NCBI GenBank assembly: GCA_964624635.1
Contig: CAZUXM010000004.1
Coordinates: forward strand, 1-64,000
Reading direction: 5' to 3'
DNA from: JANWKQ01 sp964624635
GTDB lineage: Bacteria; Bacteroidota; Bacteroidia; CAIKAF01
Length of the DNA stretch: 64,000 nt
Below, one piece after another: positions 43,179 to 53,300 of this stretch. Each line of letters begins with the position of its first letter. The stretch's first letter is position 1. The notes beneath the pieces were generated by a model. That model made no database searches. It had not been told where the DNA came from and worked only from the letters and a program-made list of their open reading frames with translations. The position numbers were made by a program, and so were the translations under genes.

Positions 43179-44162
43179 TTAAAAAGATGGGCAACTTACT
43201 GTTCTCCATTTTGGTTTTTTAGACCTACATGGGAAAATATATGCTAAAGAAACTTCATGAGATCCTTTGGGAGCAGATAATCCAAGTTTTGATACGGTAA
43301 CATCATAACTATATCCCATTTTAAACTTAGGACCATTCTTCGCTTTTGTTTGTTCAAATCCAATTAACACTATAAAGGCATCTTCAACTCTATACCACAA
43401 ACCACCTACAAAAGGTCCTTTTGTAAAATACATACCCATATTTACCTGAGTAAAATTGGCTTGCTTTTTAAATAAAATATTGGGAGAAATAGAAGCATCT
43501 TTAAAATCTCTGCTTAAAGGGATTAGGGCACCTAAGTGCGCTGTAATTTTCATGGGTAACTTAGAGTTAGGCCCGATAATACCTTCTTCCGGCTGTGTAA
43601 TGTGTGCTACGGCAACTCCACCATAAAACTTTTTAGAGTAAGCTAATAAACCGGCAGAAAAGTCAATTCCTCTTTTAACGTTTGCGCCTCTTTGTTCTTG
43701 AGACTCATATATAAAACCATATCTGGCATCAATTTGATCGCCAAATGTAAGTTTAGACCAATCTAATTTCTTTTCAAAATAACTCGCTTGCAAGGCAGCA
43801 CGAACAGAAAAATTTCTGTTTACTTCATACTGATAAGAATACGTCAAATTGATATTGGTTGTGTTTAAAGTTCCCTCTCCGGCACGATCATTAAATACCG
43901 AAACACCAATACCTCCACTTAAGGCATCAACGTGCTGATCATAAGAAGCCGCATACGTTACATAAGTACCTGAAAGTCCAGGCCATTGATTCCTGTAATT
44001 CATAATAAATCGAGGACACATGGCTGTACCAGCGAACGCAGGATTTAAATATAAAGGGTTTGCATAAAATTNNNNNNNNNNATGTGGATCTTGCGACTTC
44101 ACATCTACCAAAAAATATCCTAATAAACAAACAATTAGACTAAGTTTTCTTAAAATTCTCAT
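43179..44162 (-). CDS. PorP/SprF-family T9SS outer-membrane protein (contains an assembly gap)
   Basis: About 327 residues from the ATG at 44162; the longer form to 44174 starts at TTG. A signal peptide (MRILRKLSLIVCLLGYFLVD) is followed by QDPH, an N run, then FYANPLYLNPAFAGTAMCPR, the diagnostic PorP/SprF start. The rest is a predicted beta-barrel ending in SLAYIFPC and a short Cys-containing tail. Such proteins act in the T9SS, and SprF-type members help secrete type B cargo such as the CHU_C protein at 5.4 kb. The usual text is QDPxFSQFYANP, so the 10-N run probably stands for seven bases (FSQ). gldJ follows 53 bp downstream on the same strand. Confidence 0.9.
   Translation of the reverse strand: MRILRKLSLIVCLLGYFLVDVKSQDPHXXXXFYANPLYLNPAFAGTAMCPRFIMNYRNQWPGLSGTYVTYAASYDQHVDALSGGIGVSVFNDRAGEGTLNTTNINLTYSYQYEVNRNFSVRAALQASYFEKKLDWSKLTFGDQIDARYGFIYESQEQRGANVKRGIDFSAGLLAYSKKFYGGVAVAHITQPEEGIIGPNSKLPMKITAHLGALIPLSRDFKDASISPNILFKKQANFTQVNMGMYFTKGPFVGGLWYRVEDAFIVLIGFEQTKAKNGPKFKMGYSYDVTVSKLGLSAPKGSHEVSLAYIFPCRSKKPKWRTVSCPSF
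44072..44081. other. Assembly gap (10 N) inside the porP-like gene
   Basis: Ten unknown bases; the frame stays open across them. The family motif suggests that seven bases are really missing. Confidence 0.95.
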
Positions 44163-44179
44163 AAATTTATCCAAAGAAA

Positions 44180-44204
44180 GAACAATATTACAATTTAATT
44201 GTTC
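44180..44204. promoter_or_regulatory. Inverted repeat between divergent porP and porU
   Basis: GAACAAT (44180-44186) and ATTGTTC (44198-44204) form 7-bp inverted arms, and a second palindrome, CAATTTAATTG, sits at 44191-44201. It lies 18 bp before the porP ATG and 80 bp before the porU ATG. It also overlaps a near-match minus-strand -7 box (TAATATTG). It is a candidate control site for both T9SS genes. Confidence 0.35.
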
Positions 44205-44284
44205 AATTTTATAATTTATTTTTGATTTTTACGTTCTTTCAACGACTTTGTATAATGCAAGGTTACAAAAAAAAGTATAAAGTG

Positions 44285-47200
44285 ATGAAAATAGCTCAAA
44301 AAAAATTAATTGGTTTAATAATTTTTCTGTTGTGTTTAAACGTAAAATTGAATGCACAAATGGTGTTTCAAAAAGAATCTTTTTCTATTCAATGGGATTC
44401 TTTAATTAGAAATACTGAAATTGACGGGCGTGTTCTCCCTTTTTTATATTTTGACGGGGTACACAATACTACCGAAAATGGCGTTTTTATCCCGGTCTTT
44501 ACAAAATTGACTAAACTTAAAAAGGACTATCAAGATACATACGTTAAGCTAGAAAATTTAAAGTATGAACTTTGTACTGCAAAAGAACTAGAAGTAATAA
44601 ATTTGTTTAAAGGGCATATAGGAGAAGAAATAAACATTAAATCGGCCATTACTAAAAACAGAAAAATTAGTTACTTAAGCTATCATTTTACTCCCATTTT
44701 TTTAAAGAATGGCTCTTATTATAAACTGACTCAATTTGATGTAATTTTTGTTTCTAATACCTCGCAGGTAGTAGCTACTCCAAAAGGAGCCCGAACATTT
44801 TCATCGCAATCCGTGTTAACAAACGGAAAATGGTATAAAATAGCTGTTTCAAGTAAAGGAATTTATAAGTTAGATAAAGCATTTTTTAAAGAGATAGGGG
44901 TTGATATAGGAACTGTTAACCCAAAAAGTATACGCGTATATGGTAATGGAGGCGGAATGTCTCCTTTTAAAAATAGCCAATACCGGCATGATGATTTAAA
45001 AGAAAATCCAATTTATGTAGAAGGGGAGAGTGATGGCGTTTTTAACGATGAAGATTATGTTTTATTTTATGGACAAGAACAAACCAAGTGGAATTGGAGT
45101 TCTTCAAAAAAGCTTTTTGAACACCAAATTAATTACTATTGTGATACAACATATTATTTCCTAAACTTTGATTTAGGTCAGGGAAAAAGGATTATCGCAG
45201 CACCTACCTATTCGGGTATTGATACGGTTATAAATAGTTTTCAAGATTACATTGCCTATGAAAACGATTTATATAACCTGTTAAGATCAGGAAGAGAATG
45301 GTATGGAGAGTCTTTTAGTACCAAAACATCGTATGATTTTAGTTTTACTTTTCCCAACATACTAAATACTAATGCAACCATTGTAACACGTTTGGCATCA
45401 CACAGTGTTACAACGGGTGCTTCTTTTGATGTATTGTTTGAAGGTAATAAGATTTTAACGGCAAATTTAAATCCCATCACAGGTTCATACCTAAACGCGT
45501 ATGCGGCAGATAATACGTTTAAGTCGATTGTGTCACCAAATTCTCCCACATTTAAACTCACTTTTAATTATAACAAGGCAAATAACACTTCGGTTGGCTG
45601 GCTAAATTACATTGAAATAAATTGTTTTAGAGATTTAAAATTAACTGACGACCCCTTATTTTTTAGGCATACATCTAAAAATAATGTAAAGGCACAAATG
45701 ATTTTAAAAAATTCAAATGCCTTAAAAATGATTTGGGATATTACAGATCCTTTAGATATAAGAAACGTATCTTTTAGTAACACTTCCACCGATGCAGACT
45801 TTATTACTTTATGTGATACGCTACGAGAATTTGTCGCCTTTAAAGATCAAAATTTTTCGACCCCAAAATTTTTAGGCGAGGTTAGTAATCAAAATTTACA
45901 TAGTTTATCGAATATTAATTATGTAGTGGTTACTCACCCTCGTTTTTTGAGCGAAGCTCAGGATATTGCTAGTTTCCATGCCGAAAAAGACGGCCTTAAA
46001 CCTATTGTAGTTACAACCGAACAAATTTATAACGAGTTTTCTTCGGGCGCTATTGATATTACTGCCATTAAAGATTTCTTAAAAATGTTATATGACAGAG
46101 CAGGGGCCGATATTGAAAAAATGCCCCGATATTTACTTTTATTAGGAGATGGCTCTTATGATAATAAAGGAAAATTGAGTGTTAAAAGTAATTTAGTGCC
46201 AACTTACCAATCTTTAAATTCATTGGATCCAGCAAATGGATCTTATGTTTCTGATGATTATATTGGTTTATTAGATGATACTGAATCTGAATTAACCACA
46301 GATATTGTGGATGTTGCCATTGGTCGTTGGCCTGTTAATACTAGGCTAGAGGCTCAGCAAATGGTTGCCAAAGTAAAGTATTATTATGAACATAAAACTC
46401 AAAAAAATTGGCGAAATACCATCACTTTTATTGGAGATGATGAGGATTCAAATGAGCATGTAAGAAATTCTGAAACATTAGCTAAAATTGTTCGGGCCCA
46501 AGCTCCCGAATATAACATTGACAAAATATACCTAGATGCGTATGAAGAAGAGGTTTCTTCAGGAGGGCAAAGATACCCTGCTGTAAACGAAGCCATTTCT
46601 AAACGGATGGAAAAAGGATGTATTTTGTTGGGATATATTGGGCATGGCGGAGAGCTGGGATGGGCGCATGAAAGAGTTTTATCAATTTCTGAGGTTAATG
46701 GATGGACCAATAAAGATAATATGCCTGCTATGGTTACTGCTACCTGTGAATTTAGTAGGTTTGATGATCCTCTTCGTACCGCCGCTGGTGAATTGGTTCT
46801 ATTAAACCCGGATGGAGGAGCTATAGGGTTATTAACCACAACCCGATTAGTATATTCAAGTTCGAATGCTGATTTGACCGAAAATTTTTATAGTCATGCA
46901 TTTGATAAAGATAATGCAGGCAATTACCCACGCTTAGGGGATTTAGCCCGTTTAACTAAAAGTTATCCGCCTTTTTCCATTAATTCAAGAAATTTTTGTT
47001 TGTTAGGAGATCCCGCTGTTCAATTAGTTTATCCGACACATAAAGTATATACAACCATTTGTACCGATACTATGAAAGCCCTATCAAAAATTACTGTGAA
47101 AGGGTATGTAGGAGATGATAGTGGTGTAAAATTAAGTTCATATAATGGTATTGTTTACCCAACCGTTTTTGACAAACCGCAACTTATTCAAACATTAAAT

Positions 47201-48091
47201 AATAACGGGGATGGAGTATTTAAATTTAAAAGTCAAAAAAATGTTGTTTTTAATGGAAGAGCAAGTATTAAGAATGGAGATTTTGAGTTTTCTTTTGTTG
47301 TACCAAAGGATATTGTTTCAACCATGGATACCGGAAGGATTAGTTATTACATTTCAGATCAAAATAAAGATGGAAATGGATATTATGAAAAGTTTAATAT
47401 TGGAGGGCTTGATTCCAACGCTGCAAAAGATGATGCCGGGCCTAAAGTTGATTTATTTATGAATGACGAAACCTTTGTTTTTGGAGGAATTACCAATCAA
47501 GACCCATACATATATGCTGTTTTAAATGATGAAAGTGGAATTAATACTACCGGCAATGGCATTGGACATGATATTGTAGCTATATTAGATGATAATATTT
47601 CTCAAAAAATAACATTAAATGATTTTTATGAAGCCGAATTAGATTCTTATCAAAAGGGAAAAGTAAAATACCCACTTAAAAATCTTACTCCGGGTAAACA
47701 TACCCTAAGGTTTAAAGCTTTTGATGTGCAAAATAATTCGGGAGAAGCATATACCGAGTTTTTGGTATCGAAAACCTCCGATTTACAAATTGATCATGTT
47801 TTAAATTATCCAAATCCCTTTACAACGCATACTGGATTTTATTTTGAGCACAACATGCCCGGTTCAGAGTTGCAAGTGATCCTTCAAATATTTTCTGTGT
47901 CTGGAAAACTGGTTAAATCTTTCAATACAAAAATTAATACTACAGGTTATCGGGTAGGCCCCATTGAATGGGACGGAAAAGATGAATATGGCGATTGGAT
48001 AGGAAAAGGAGTGTATATTTACAAGCTGAAAGTCGTTGCTCCTAATGGAAAAAAGATAGAAAAAATAGAAAAACTTGTTATTTTGAAGTAA
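44285..48091 (+). CDS. porU: T9SS sortase PorU (C25 gingipain-type peptidase)
   Basis: A 1268-residue exported protein from the ATG at 44285 (signal MKIAQKKLIGLIIFLLCLNV); the frame from 44222 starts at TTG. A beta-rich N-terminal region is followed by the C25 peptidase domain with the catalytic His787 in GYIGHGGELGWAHE and Cys821 in TATCEFSRFDDP. Then come Ig-like parts and a C-terminal domain (LNYPNPFTTHTGFYFEHNMP, ending KIEKLVILK) of the CTD type. PorU cleaves the C-terminal signal of type A cargo and links the cargo to an anionic lipopolysaccharide on the surface. porV follows 67 bp downstream. It is divergent from the porP-like gene. Confidence 0.96.
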   Translation: MKIAQKKLIGLIIFLLCLNVKLNAQMVFQKESFSIQWDSLIRNTEIDGRVLPFLYFDGVHNTTENGVFIPVFTKLTKLKKDYQDTYVKLENLKYELCTAKELEVINLFKGHIGEEINIKSAITKNRKISYLSYHFTPIFLKNGSYYKLTQFDVIFVSNTSQVVATPKGARTFSSQSVLTNGKWYKIAVSSKGIYKLDKAFFKEIGVDIGTVNPKSIRVYGNGGGMSPFKNSQYRHDDLKENPIYVEGESDGVFNDEDYVLFYGQEQTKWNWSSSKKLFEHQINYYCDTTYYFLNFDLGQGKRIIAAPTYSGIDTVINSFQDYIAYENDLYNLLRSGREWYGESFSTKTSYDFSFTFPNILNTNATIVTRLASHSVTTGASFDVLFEGNKILTANLNPITGSYLNAYAADNTFKSIVSPNSPTFKLTFNYNKANNTSVGWLNYIEINCFRDLKLTDDPLFFRHTSKNNVKAQMILKNSNALKMIWDITDPLDIRNVSFSNTSTDADFITLCDTLREFVAFKDQNFSTPKFLGEVSNQNLHSLSNINYVVVTHPRFLSEAQDIASFHAEKDGLKPIVVTTEQIYNEFSSGAIDITAIKDFLKMLYDRAGADIEKMPRYLLLLGDGSYDNKGKLSVKSNLVPTYQSLNSLDPANGSYVSDDYIGLLDDTESELTTDIVDVAIGRWPVNTRLEAQQMVAKVKYYYEHKTQKNWRNTITFIGDDEDSNEHVRNSETLAKIVRAQAPEYNIDKIYLDAYEEEVSSGGQRYPAVNEAISKRMEKGCILLGYIGHGGELGWAHERVLSISEVNGWTNKDNMPAMVTATCEFSRFDDPLRTAAGELVLLNPDGGAIGLLTTTRLVYSSSNADLTENFYSHAFDKDNAGNYPRLGDLARLTKSYPPFSINSRNFCLLGDPAVQLVYPTHKVYTTICTDTMKALSKITVKGYVGDDSGVKLSSYNGIVYPTVFDKPQLIQTLNNNGDGVFKFKSQKNVVFNGRASIKNGDFEFSFVVPKDIVSTMDTGRISYYISDQNKDGNGYYEKFNIGGLDSNAAKDDAGPKVDLFMNDETFVFGGITNQDPYIYAVLNDESGINTTGNGIGHDIVAILDDNISQKITLNDFYEAELDSYQKGKVKYPLKNLTPGKHTLRFKAFDVQNNSGEAYTEFLVSKTSDLQIDHVLNYPNPFTTHTGFYFEHNMPGSELQVILQIFSVSGKLVKSFNTKINTTGYRVGPIEWDGKDEYGDWIGKGVYIYKLKVVAPNGKKIEKIEKLVILK

Positions 48092-48106
48092 CAAACAATA
48101 AATTTG
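48075..48106 (+). promoter_or_regulatory. Candidate promoter of porV-ispF
   Basis: TTG (48075-48077), a 21-nt spacer and TAAATTTG (48099-48106) fit the Bacteroidota consensus. The -33 part lies inside the end of porU. porV could therefore be expressed independently of porU. Confidence 0.5.
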
Positions 48107-48158
48107 CACTTAAATCGTTTCCTTAAAAATTATAATATAAAACGAATAAAAAAATCTC

Positions 48159-49490
48159 ATGTATAAAAAAATATTAACAATTATAAGCATATATTCTGTG
48201 GCAAGTTCTCAGGGTATTTTGGCACAGGGAACAGTGAATATAAATGAAATAACGGGACAAAGAGCAATTAATACAATAACTACAGCGGTTCCGTTTTTGA
48301 TGATTTCTCCAGATACCCGAGCCGGTGGAATGGGAGATGTGGGGGTAGCAACTTCGCCAGATGTTAATTCTATTCATTGGAATGCTGCTAAGTTGGCATT
48401 TGCAACCGATGAGCTTGGGTTGGGGCTTTCATACACTCCTTGGCTTCGTCAATTGGTTAATGATATTAATTTATCGTATGCTTCTTTTTACAAGAAAGTT
48501 GGGAATGACGCAGCTTTTGGTGCGGCTCTCCGATATTTTACCTTAGGAAATATTCAATTTACCAATGAGTTTGGCGAAAATACGATACAATTCAGACCCA
48601 ATGAATTTTCTTTAGATGTAACGTATAGCCAAAAATTAACGGATAAGTTTTCTATGGCTGTTTCATCTCGTTTTATTAATTCAAACTTAACCGGCGGAAT
48701 TAACGTTCAGGGTTCAGCAACTAAAGCAGGAAAAGGGGTTGGAGTAGATATTTCAACCTATTATCAAGATAATATAAAAGTAGGTGGACGCGAAGATGAA
48801 ATAGCTTTTGGTTTAGCTATTACCAATATTGGTAACAAAATGTCTTATAGCAGCAGCTCTAAAAGAGATTATATTCCTATTAATCTTCGAGTTGGTCCAC
48901 GTTATACCTTTAAGTTTGATGAGTATAATCAACTTTCGTTTTCTGCCGATTTTAATAAGTTATTGGTACCAACACCCCCTATTTATTCTAGAGATTCGAC
49001 AGGGAATTATGTATATGATAGTGAGGGTAATTTAGTTATTTTATCAGGAAAAGATCCTAATAGAGCAGTTGCAGCAGGTATGTTTGGTTCGTTTTCAGAT
49101 GCCCCGGGAAGAATAATTACGGATGATAAAGGGCAACCTGTTTATAATACAGATGGCACTCCTAAAGTAGATCCAGGCAGCAAATTTAGAGAAGAACTAT
49201 CAGAATTTACGGTGGGTTTGGGAGCAGAATATTTATATAGCCAGCAATTTGCTATGCGAGCAGGTTATTTCTGGGAAAACCAATATAAAGGGAATAGAAA
49301 ATATTTTACTCTGGGTGCAGGCGTAAAATATAATGTATTTAAACTCGATTTTTCGTATTTAGTTCCCGCATATTTTGGAGAAAATGTTCAAAGAAGTCCG
49401 CTGCAAAATACCATTCGTTTTTCTTTATCTTTTATGTTTAATCAGGTTAAGAAAACAAATGACGCTGTTCCTGAACAACCTCAAAATTAA
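48159..49490 (+). CDS. porV: T9SS outer-membrane carrier PorV (LptO)
   Basis: A 443-residue protein with a signal peptide (MYKKILTIISIYSVASSQGI...). The mature start contains the diagnostic PFLMISPDTRAGGMGDVGVA, and SPDVNSIHWNAAKLAF follows. The rest is a FadL-like beta-barrel with alternating strands and a C-terminal aromatic strand (FSLSFMFNQ). PorV takes folded cargo from the SprA translocon and hands it to PorU. It lies directly downstream of porU, as in other T9SS bacteria, and 5 bp before ispF. Confidence 0.95.
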   Translation: MYKKILTIISIYSVASSQGILAQGTVNINEITGQRAINTITTAVPFLMISPDTRAGGMGDVGVATSPDVNSIHWNAAKLAFATDELGLGLSYTPWLRQLVNDINLSYASFYKKVGNDAAFGAALRYFTLGNIQFTNEFGENTIQFRPNEFSLDVTYSQKLTDKFSMAVSSRFINSNLTGGINVQGSATKAGKGVGVDISTYYQDNIKVGGREDEIAFGLAITNIGNKMSYSSSSKRDYIPINLRVGPRYTFKFDEYNQLSFSADFNKLLVPTPPIYSRDSTGNYVYDSEGNLVILSGKDPNRAVAAGMFGSFSDAPGRIITDDKGQPVYNTDGTPKVDPGSKFREELSEFTVGLGAEYLYSQQFAMRAGYFWENQYKGNRKYFTLGAGVKYNVFKLDFSYLVPAYFGENVQRSPLQNTIRFSLSFMFNQVKKTNDAVPEQPQN

Positions 49491-49495
49491 AGTCG

Positions 49496-49978
49496 TTGAA
49501 TATACGCGTTGGTTTTGGGTTTGATGTGCATCCGCTGGATGAAAAGTATCCCTTATTTATTGGTGGAGTAAAAATTGATCATCATAAAGGATTAGTAGGA
49601 CATTCAGATGCAGATGTTCTCATTCATGCCATATGTGATGCCTTGTTAGGTGCTGCAGGTTTAAGAGATATAGGTCATTATTTCCCAAATACAGATCCCA
49701 AATACAGAGGTATTGACAGCAAAGAACTTTTAAAAGAAGTAATGATTCTTTTGGAAGAAAGAAATTTTCAGGTAGGTAATTTAGATTGTACCCTATGCGC
49801 TGAAGAACCTAAAATTAATCCACATATTGATCGGATGAAATTAGCCTTATCACCCCTTTTAAAAATAGCAGAATCAGATATTTCTATAAAAGCCACCACG
49901 AACGAAAAGTTGGGTTATGTGGGTAGGGAAGAAGGTATTTGTGCCTATGCGGTTGTGTTAATAGAGAAGGTAAAATAG
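49496..49978 (+). CDS. ispF: 2-C-methyl-D-erythritol 2,4-cyclodiphosphate synthase (TTG start)
   Basis: A 160-residue enzyme of normal length. Metal ligands are Asp10 and His12 in GFGFDVHPL and His44 in DADVLIHAICD; AGLRDIGHYFPNTDP and KATTNEKLGYVGREEG complete the family pattern. It forms the cyclic diphosphate in the MEP route to isoprenoids. The only start codon that gives the conserved N-terminus is TTG at 49496, since no ATG lies between the porV stop and GFGFDVH. The 5-bp spacing to porV makes it part of that unit. This adjacency of ispF and T9SS genes is a housekeeping coincidence as far as I can tell. Confidence 0.96.
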   Translation: MNIRVGFGFDVHPLDEKYPLFIGGVKIDHHKGLVGHSDADVLIHAICDALLGAAGLRDIGHYFPNTDPKYRGIDSKELLKEVMILLEERNFQVGNLDCTLCAEEPKINPHIDRMKLALSPLLKIAESDISIKATTNEKLGYVGREEGICAYAVVLIEKVK

Positions 49979-50372
49979 ATTTTAAATTTTTAATAATATG
50001 ATTGAAAGGTGTTTCAATTGTTTTCTTTGTATCATTTATTCTTAAAAGGGTTTAGCGTTTTTTACCAACTATTTTTGACCACATTGTCGATTTTAAACAA
50101 CTTCATTATAAATGTTGTTAAATAATTCTTAGTTTTTCTTTAAATGCATTTTTTTATTCATTTATATATGAAAGATATCGCCCTAAGCATTTATACTAAA
50201 AGATTTCGGTGATATTTCTGACCTTAAAATAAGGAATGATACCTATTGTTTTGCAAAAAAATTAACAATGGAACTGTAACAAAAAATTAAAAAAATAGGT
50301 ATAATTTGCGTATTATGATATATATTTGGTATGATTGGATAATTTTACCTGTTCTAAAGCATCTTCTATTTT
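49979..50372. other. 394-bp non-coding region before the giant gene
   Basis: AT-rich, with no supportable gene. It contains an exact -7-type box, TATATTTG (50321-50328), 44 nt before the ATG, with no clear -33 partner. A second, partial box (TATAATTTG) lies at 50300-50308. An imperfect inverted repeat pairs a GATATCGCC stretch near 50174 with GGTGATATTTC at about 50208. No terminator with a T tract was found after ispF. Confidence 0.4.
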
Positions 50373-53300
50373 ATGGAAAAATTAAATAATAATATATTTA
50401 AAGCCAATTTAAATAATACCGGGTTTAAGATATTTCTATTTATTGTGTTTTTAATGCAATCTTTTGCATTTCAGGCAGCTACTTATTATTCTCAAGGGAC
50501 AAACACTTTTAGTACCTTAGCTAATTGGAATACCAATCCTGGTGGTGGTGGCTCTAGCCCTATTGCGGGAGATTTAACCAGTGGGCTGAATGGTTTTGTT
50601 ATACAAGATGTTCATGTTGTAACCTTAGATCAGGATATTTCTATTTCATCCTTAACCATAGGTGGCGGTGCATCTGGTCGTTTAACCATCGGAAACTCTG
50701 TGGTAGCTAGAACTATTGCAATTTCAGGAAACCTCTCCGTTTTAGCAGGAGCTCGATTTGATGTAGGTAATTTTGATGCCGTGCATACACTTACTATTGG
50801 AGGAAGTATTTCCAATGCCAGTACTTTATTTGATTTGGAAAATGTAGCTGTTACCAGAGTGTGTAATGTAGTAATGAATGGAACAACTTACCCAACTATT
50901 TCCGGGTCTCAAACCCCTGTTTTTTACGGTCTAACCCTTAGTGGTGGTGCTGCCGGAACCGGAATTGATAGAATTATTACTGTTGCGGGCAACTTCCTAA
51001 TTACCAATAGTACTCCGGTTACAACTGCTTTTGGGCATACTATAACAGGTTCTTTTACTGTAGCAGCAGGCAGTTCTTTTACACCTTCTGCAGGTACCAT
51101 GACTTTTAATGGGGCGTCTACTCAAGCAATTGATGTAAGTAACGCAACTTTTACAGGAATGACCTTCAGTACTGGTAATAAAACTATCACAGGTAATATT
51201 ACGTGCGTAGGTAATGTTCGTATTAATACCGGAGTAATATTGAGTGATGCCGCCCCTACCAATGCGCATACTATAACAGGTACTTTTGATATTTATAGTA
51301 CAGGGGCATGTAATTTTTTGGGTACTGTTGCTTATGCAGGTACTTTAAGATCATCGCATAACTTTGATACCGGCACATTAGCTAATCCAACCAGTATGGG
51401 AACCGCTACCTGGACTTTCACAGGTAACGTTACAACAGGTCTATTAGCCCCCGCTACCAATGCTCGTTTCGATTTTAATGGAGACTTAACCATTAATGCA
51501 GGTACAACCAACATAATAAATAACACCCATTTTTACAGTACCTCCAACAGCTCTTTAACTTTAAATAATGCTGCTATATTACAAATATCCGGTTTAATTG
51601 GTGCCAATACCAATTTTCCTGAAAACTTTTTAGTCTATGATTTTTCCTCTACATCTACTGTTAGGTACAACGGAGCTGGAGCACAGATTGTTAAAGGAGG
51701 CGCTTCTCTTGTAAATGGCTATGGTATACTCGATGTTAGAAATAATACAAAAACTTGTGATGGTAATTTAGTAATCTTCTCCAATCTTCTTTTAAATGTA
51801 GTTACAGCCGATTTTTCTGGGTTTGATGTGAATTTAGGTGGTTCAACTACCATAACAGGAGCTTGTGTTTTAACCAATGACCAAACGTTTACCTTAGATG
51901 CTCCTGATGCCGCACAGACTTTAGCCACAGGTTGTACCTATACTTTTAATAATTTAGTTTTTACACAAACAGCACCCACAGCTACAAGAATCAAGACTAT
52001 TGGTGCTAACTTGACAATTAATGGTGATTTTACAGTTACTAATGCAGGTGGTAGTAATGCCATTTATAATGAAGTTAATCTGCAAGCTTTCACCATTTCC
52101 GATGGTGTTCCATCAGGCACCTGGACTTTAGGATCGAATGTACGGTTGTATGTTTCCGGTACAGGAGCTGAATTCCAAAATTCATTGGATGCTTTTACTA
52201 CCATAGATTTTGATGACACCTATGATAATTATAGTGTGGTTCGTTTTAATAACACTACAGTCGGTTCAAATCAGAATATCCCCTATCAAAATACTACAGG
52301 ACCATTTAGCTATGGAACCATTGAGTTTAATGGTAGTGGGGGAGCAGGGAATAATAAAATTGCAACCGGCTCATTAGATATAAACGGAAATATATTATCT
52401 GTAGGAAATACACCCCACTTTGATGATGGCAATTTTAGCCATACAGTCGCTGGAAACTGGTTTCTTTATTCAGCATATTATCCAACTCCTGGCGCAGCTG
52501 CCACAATTACCCTGGACGGAACAAATACACAGAATATTGGATCGAGTGTGTATTCCAGTGCTTTTTACTTTCCTAACTTAGTTATTGCCAATACCAGCGA
52601 TATTGTAAGTATTGAGTATACCTTAGCTGGAGGAAGGTTTGTTCAGATGTATGGAGATTTAACTATTAACACAGGGGCACATCTTGATGCAAATACTAGA
52701 AGTGTTTACATACAAGGTGATTGGATTCAATTAGGAACAGGTATTTACACACAAACATCGGGCACAACCCTTTTTAACAGCACTGCTGTGAATCAAAGCA
52801 TTGATATTGCTACTCCGGCCACCAGTTATTTCGGTAATTTAACCATAACCAAAAATGCTGGTGGAGCACCTCAGACCCTTACTGCTAATACAGATTTTAC
52901 GGTTTCAGGAGCATTTACCTTTACTACTAACCAAGCCACTTTTGATGCCAATGGCAGAACCATAAGTATAGGTGGAAACTGGAATTTTGCAGCCAATACC
53001 TTTTTTACCTCTACAGGAAGTACTATACTTTTTAACGGAACCTCTACACAGACTATTACCAATAGCGCTACCACCAAAGTTTTTAATAATATTTCGTTCT
53101 CTGGAGGTGGGGCAAAAAACTTTAATAACAGTGCTATCACAGTGGAAGGAGATTTTAATTTTACGGGTGCAAATGTTTCCTGGGGAGGAGCAACAACCCT
53201 TACTTTGGAAGGAAACTGGATAAACACAGGTGGAACAGGAACTTTTACTCCATCCACGGGCACTGTGTTGTTAAACGGTGGTGCACAAAATGTGGGAGCT

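Noticed and set aside
46399..46839. 146-residue minus-strand frame inside porU
   Set aside because: It covers the catalytic region of PorU in the complement and has no start context or recognisable domain.
52871..53263. 130-residue minus-strand frame within the giant gene (and many similar ones up to 63.3 kb)
   Set aside because: The repetitive Gly/Thr-rich coding strand lacks stops on the complement; the translations are Val/Pro/Ala-rich with no family features.
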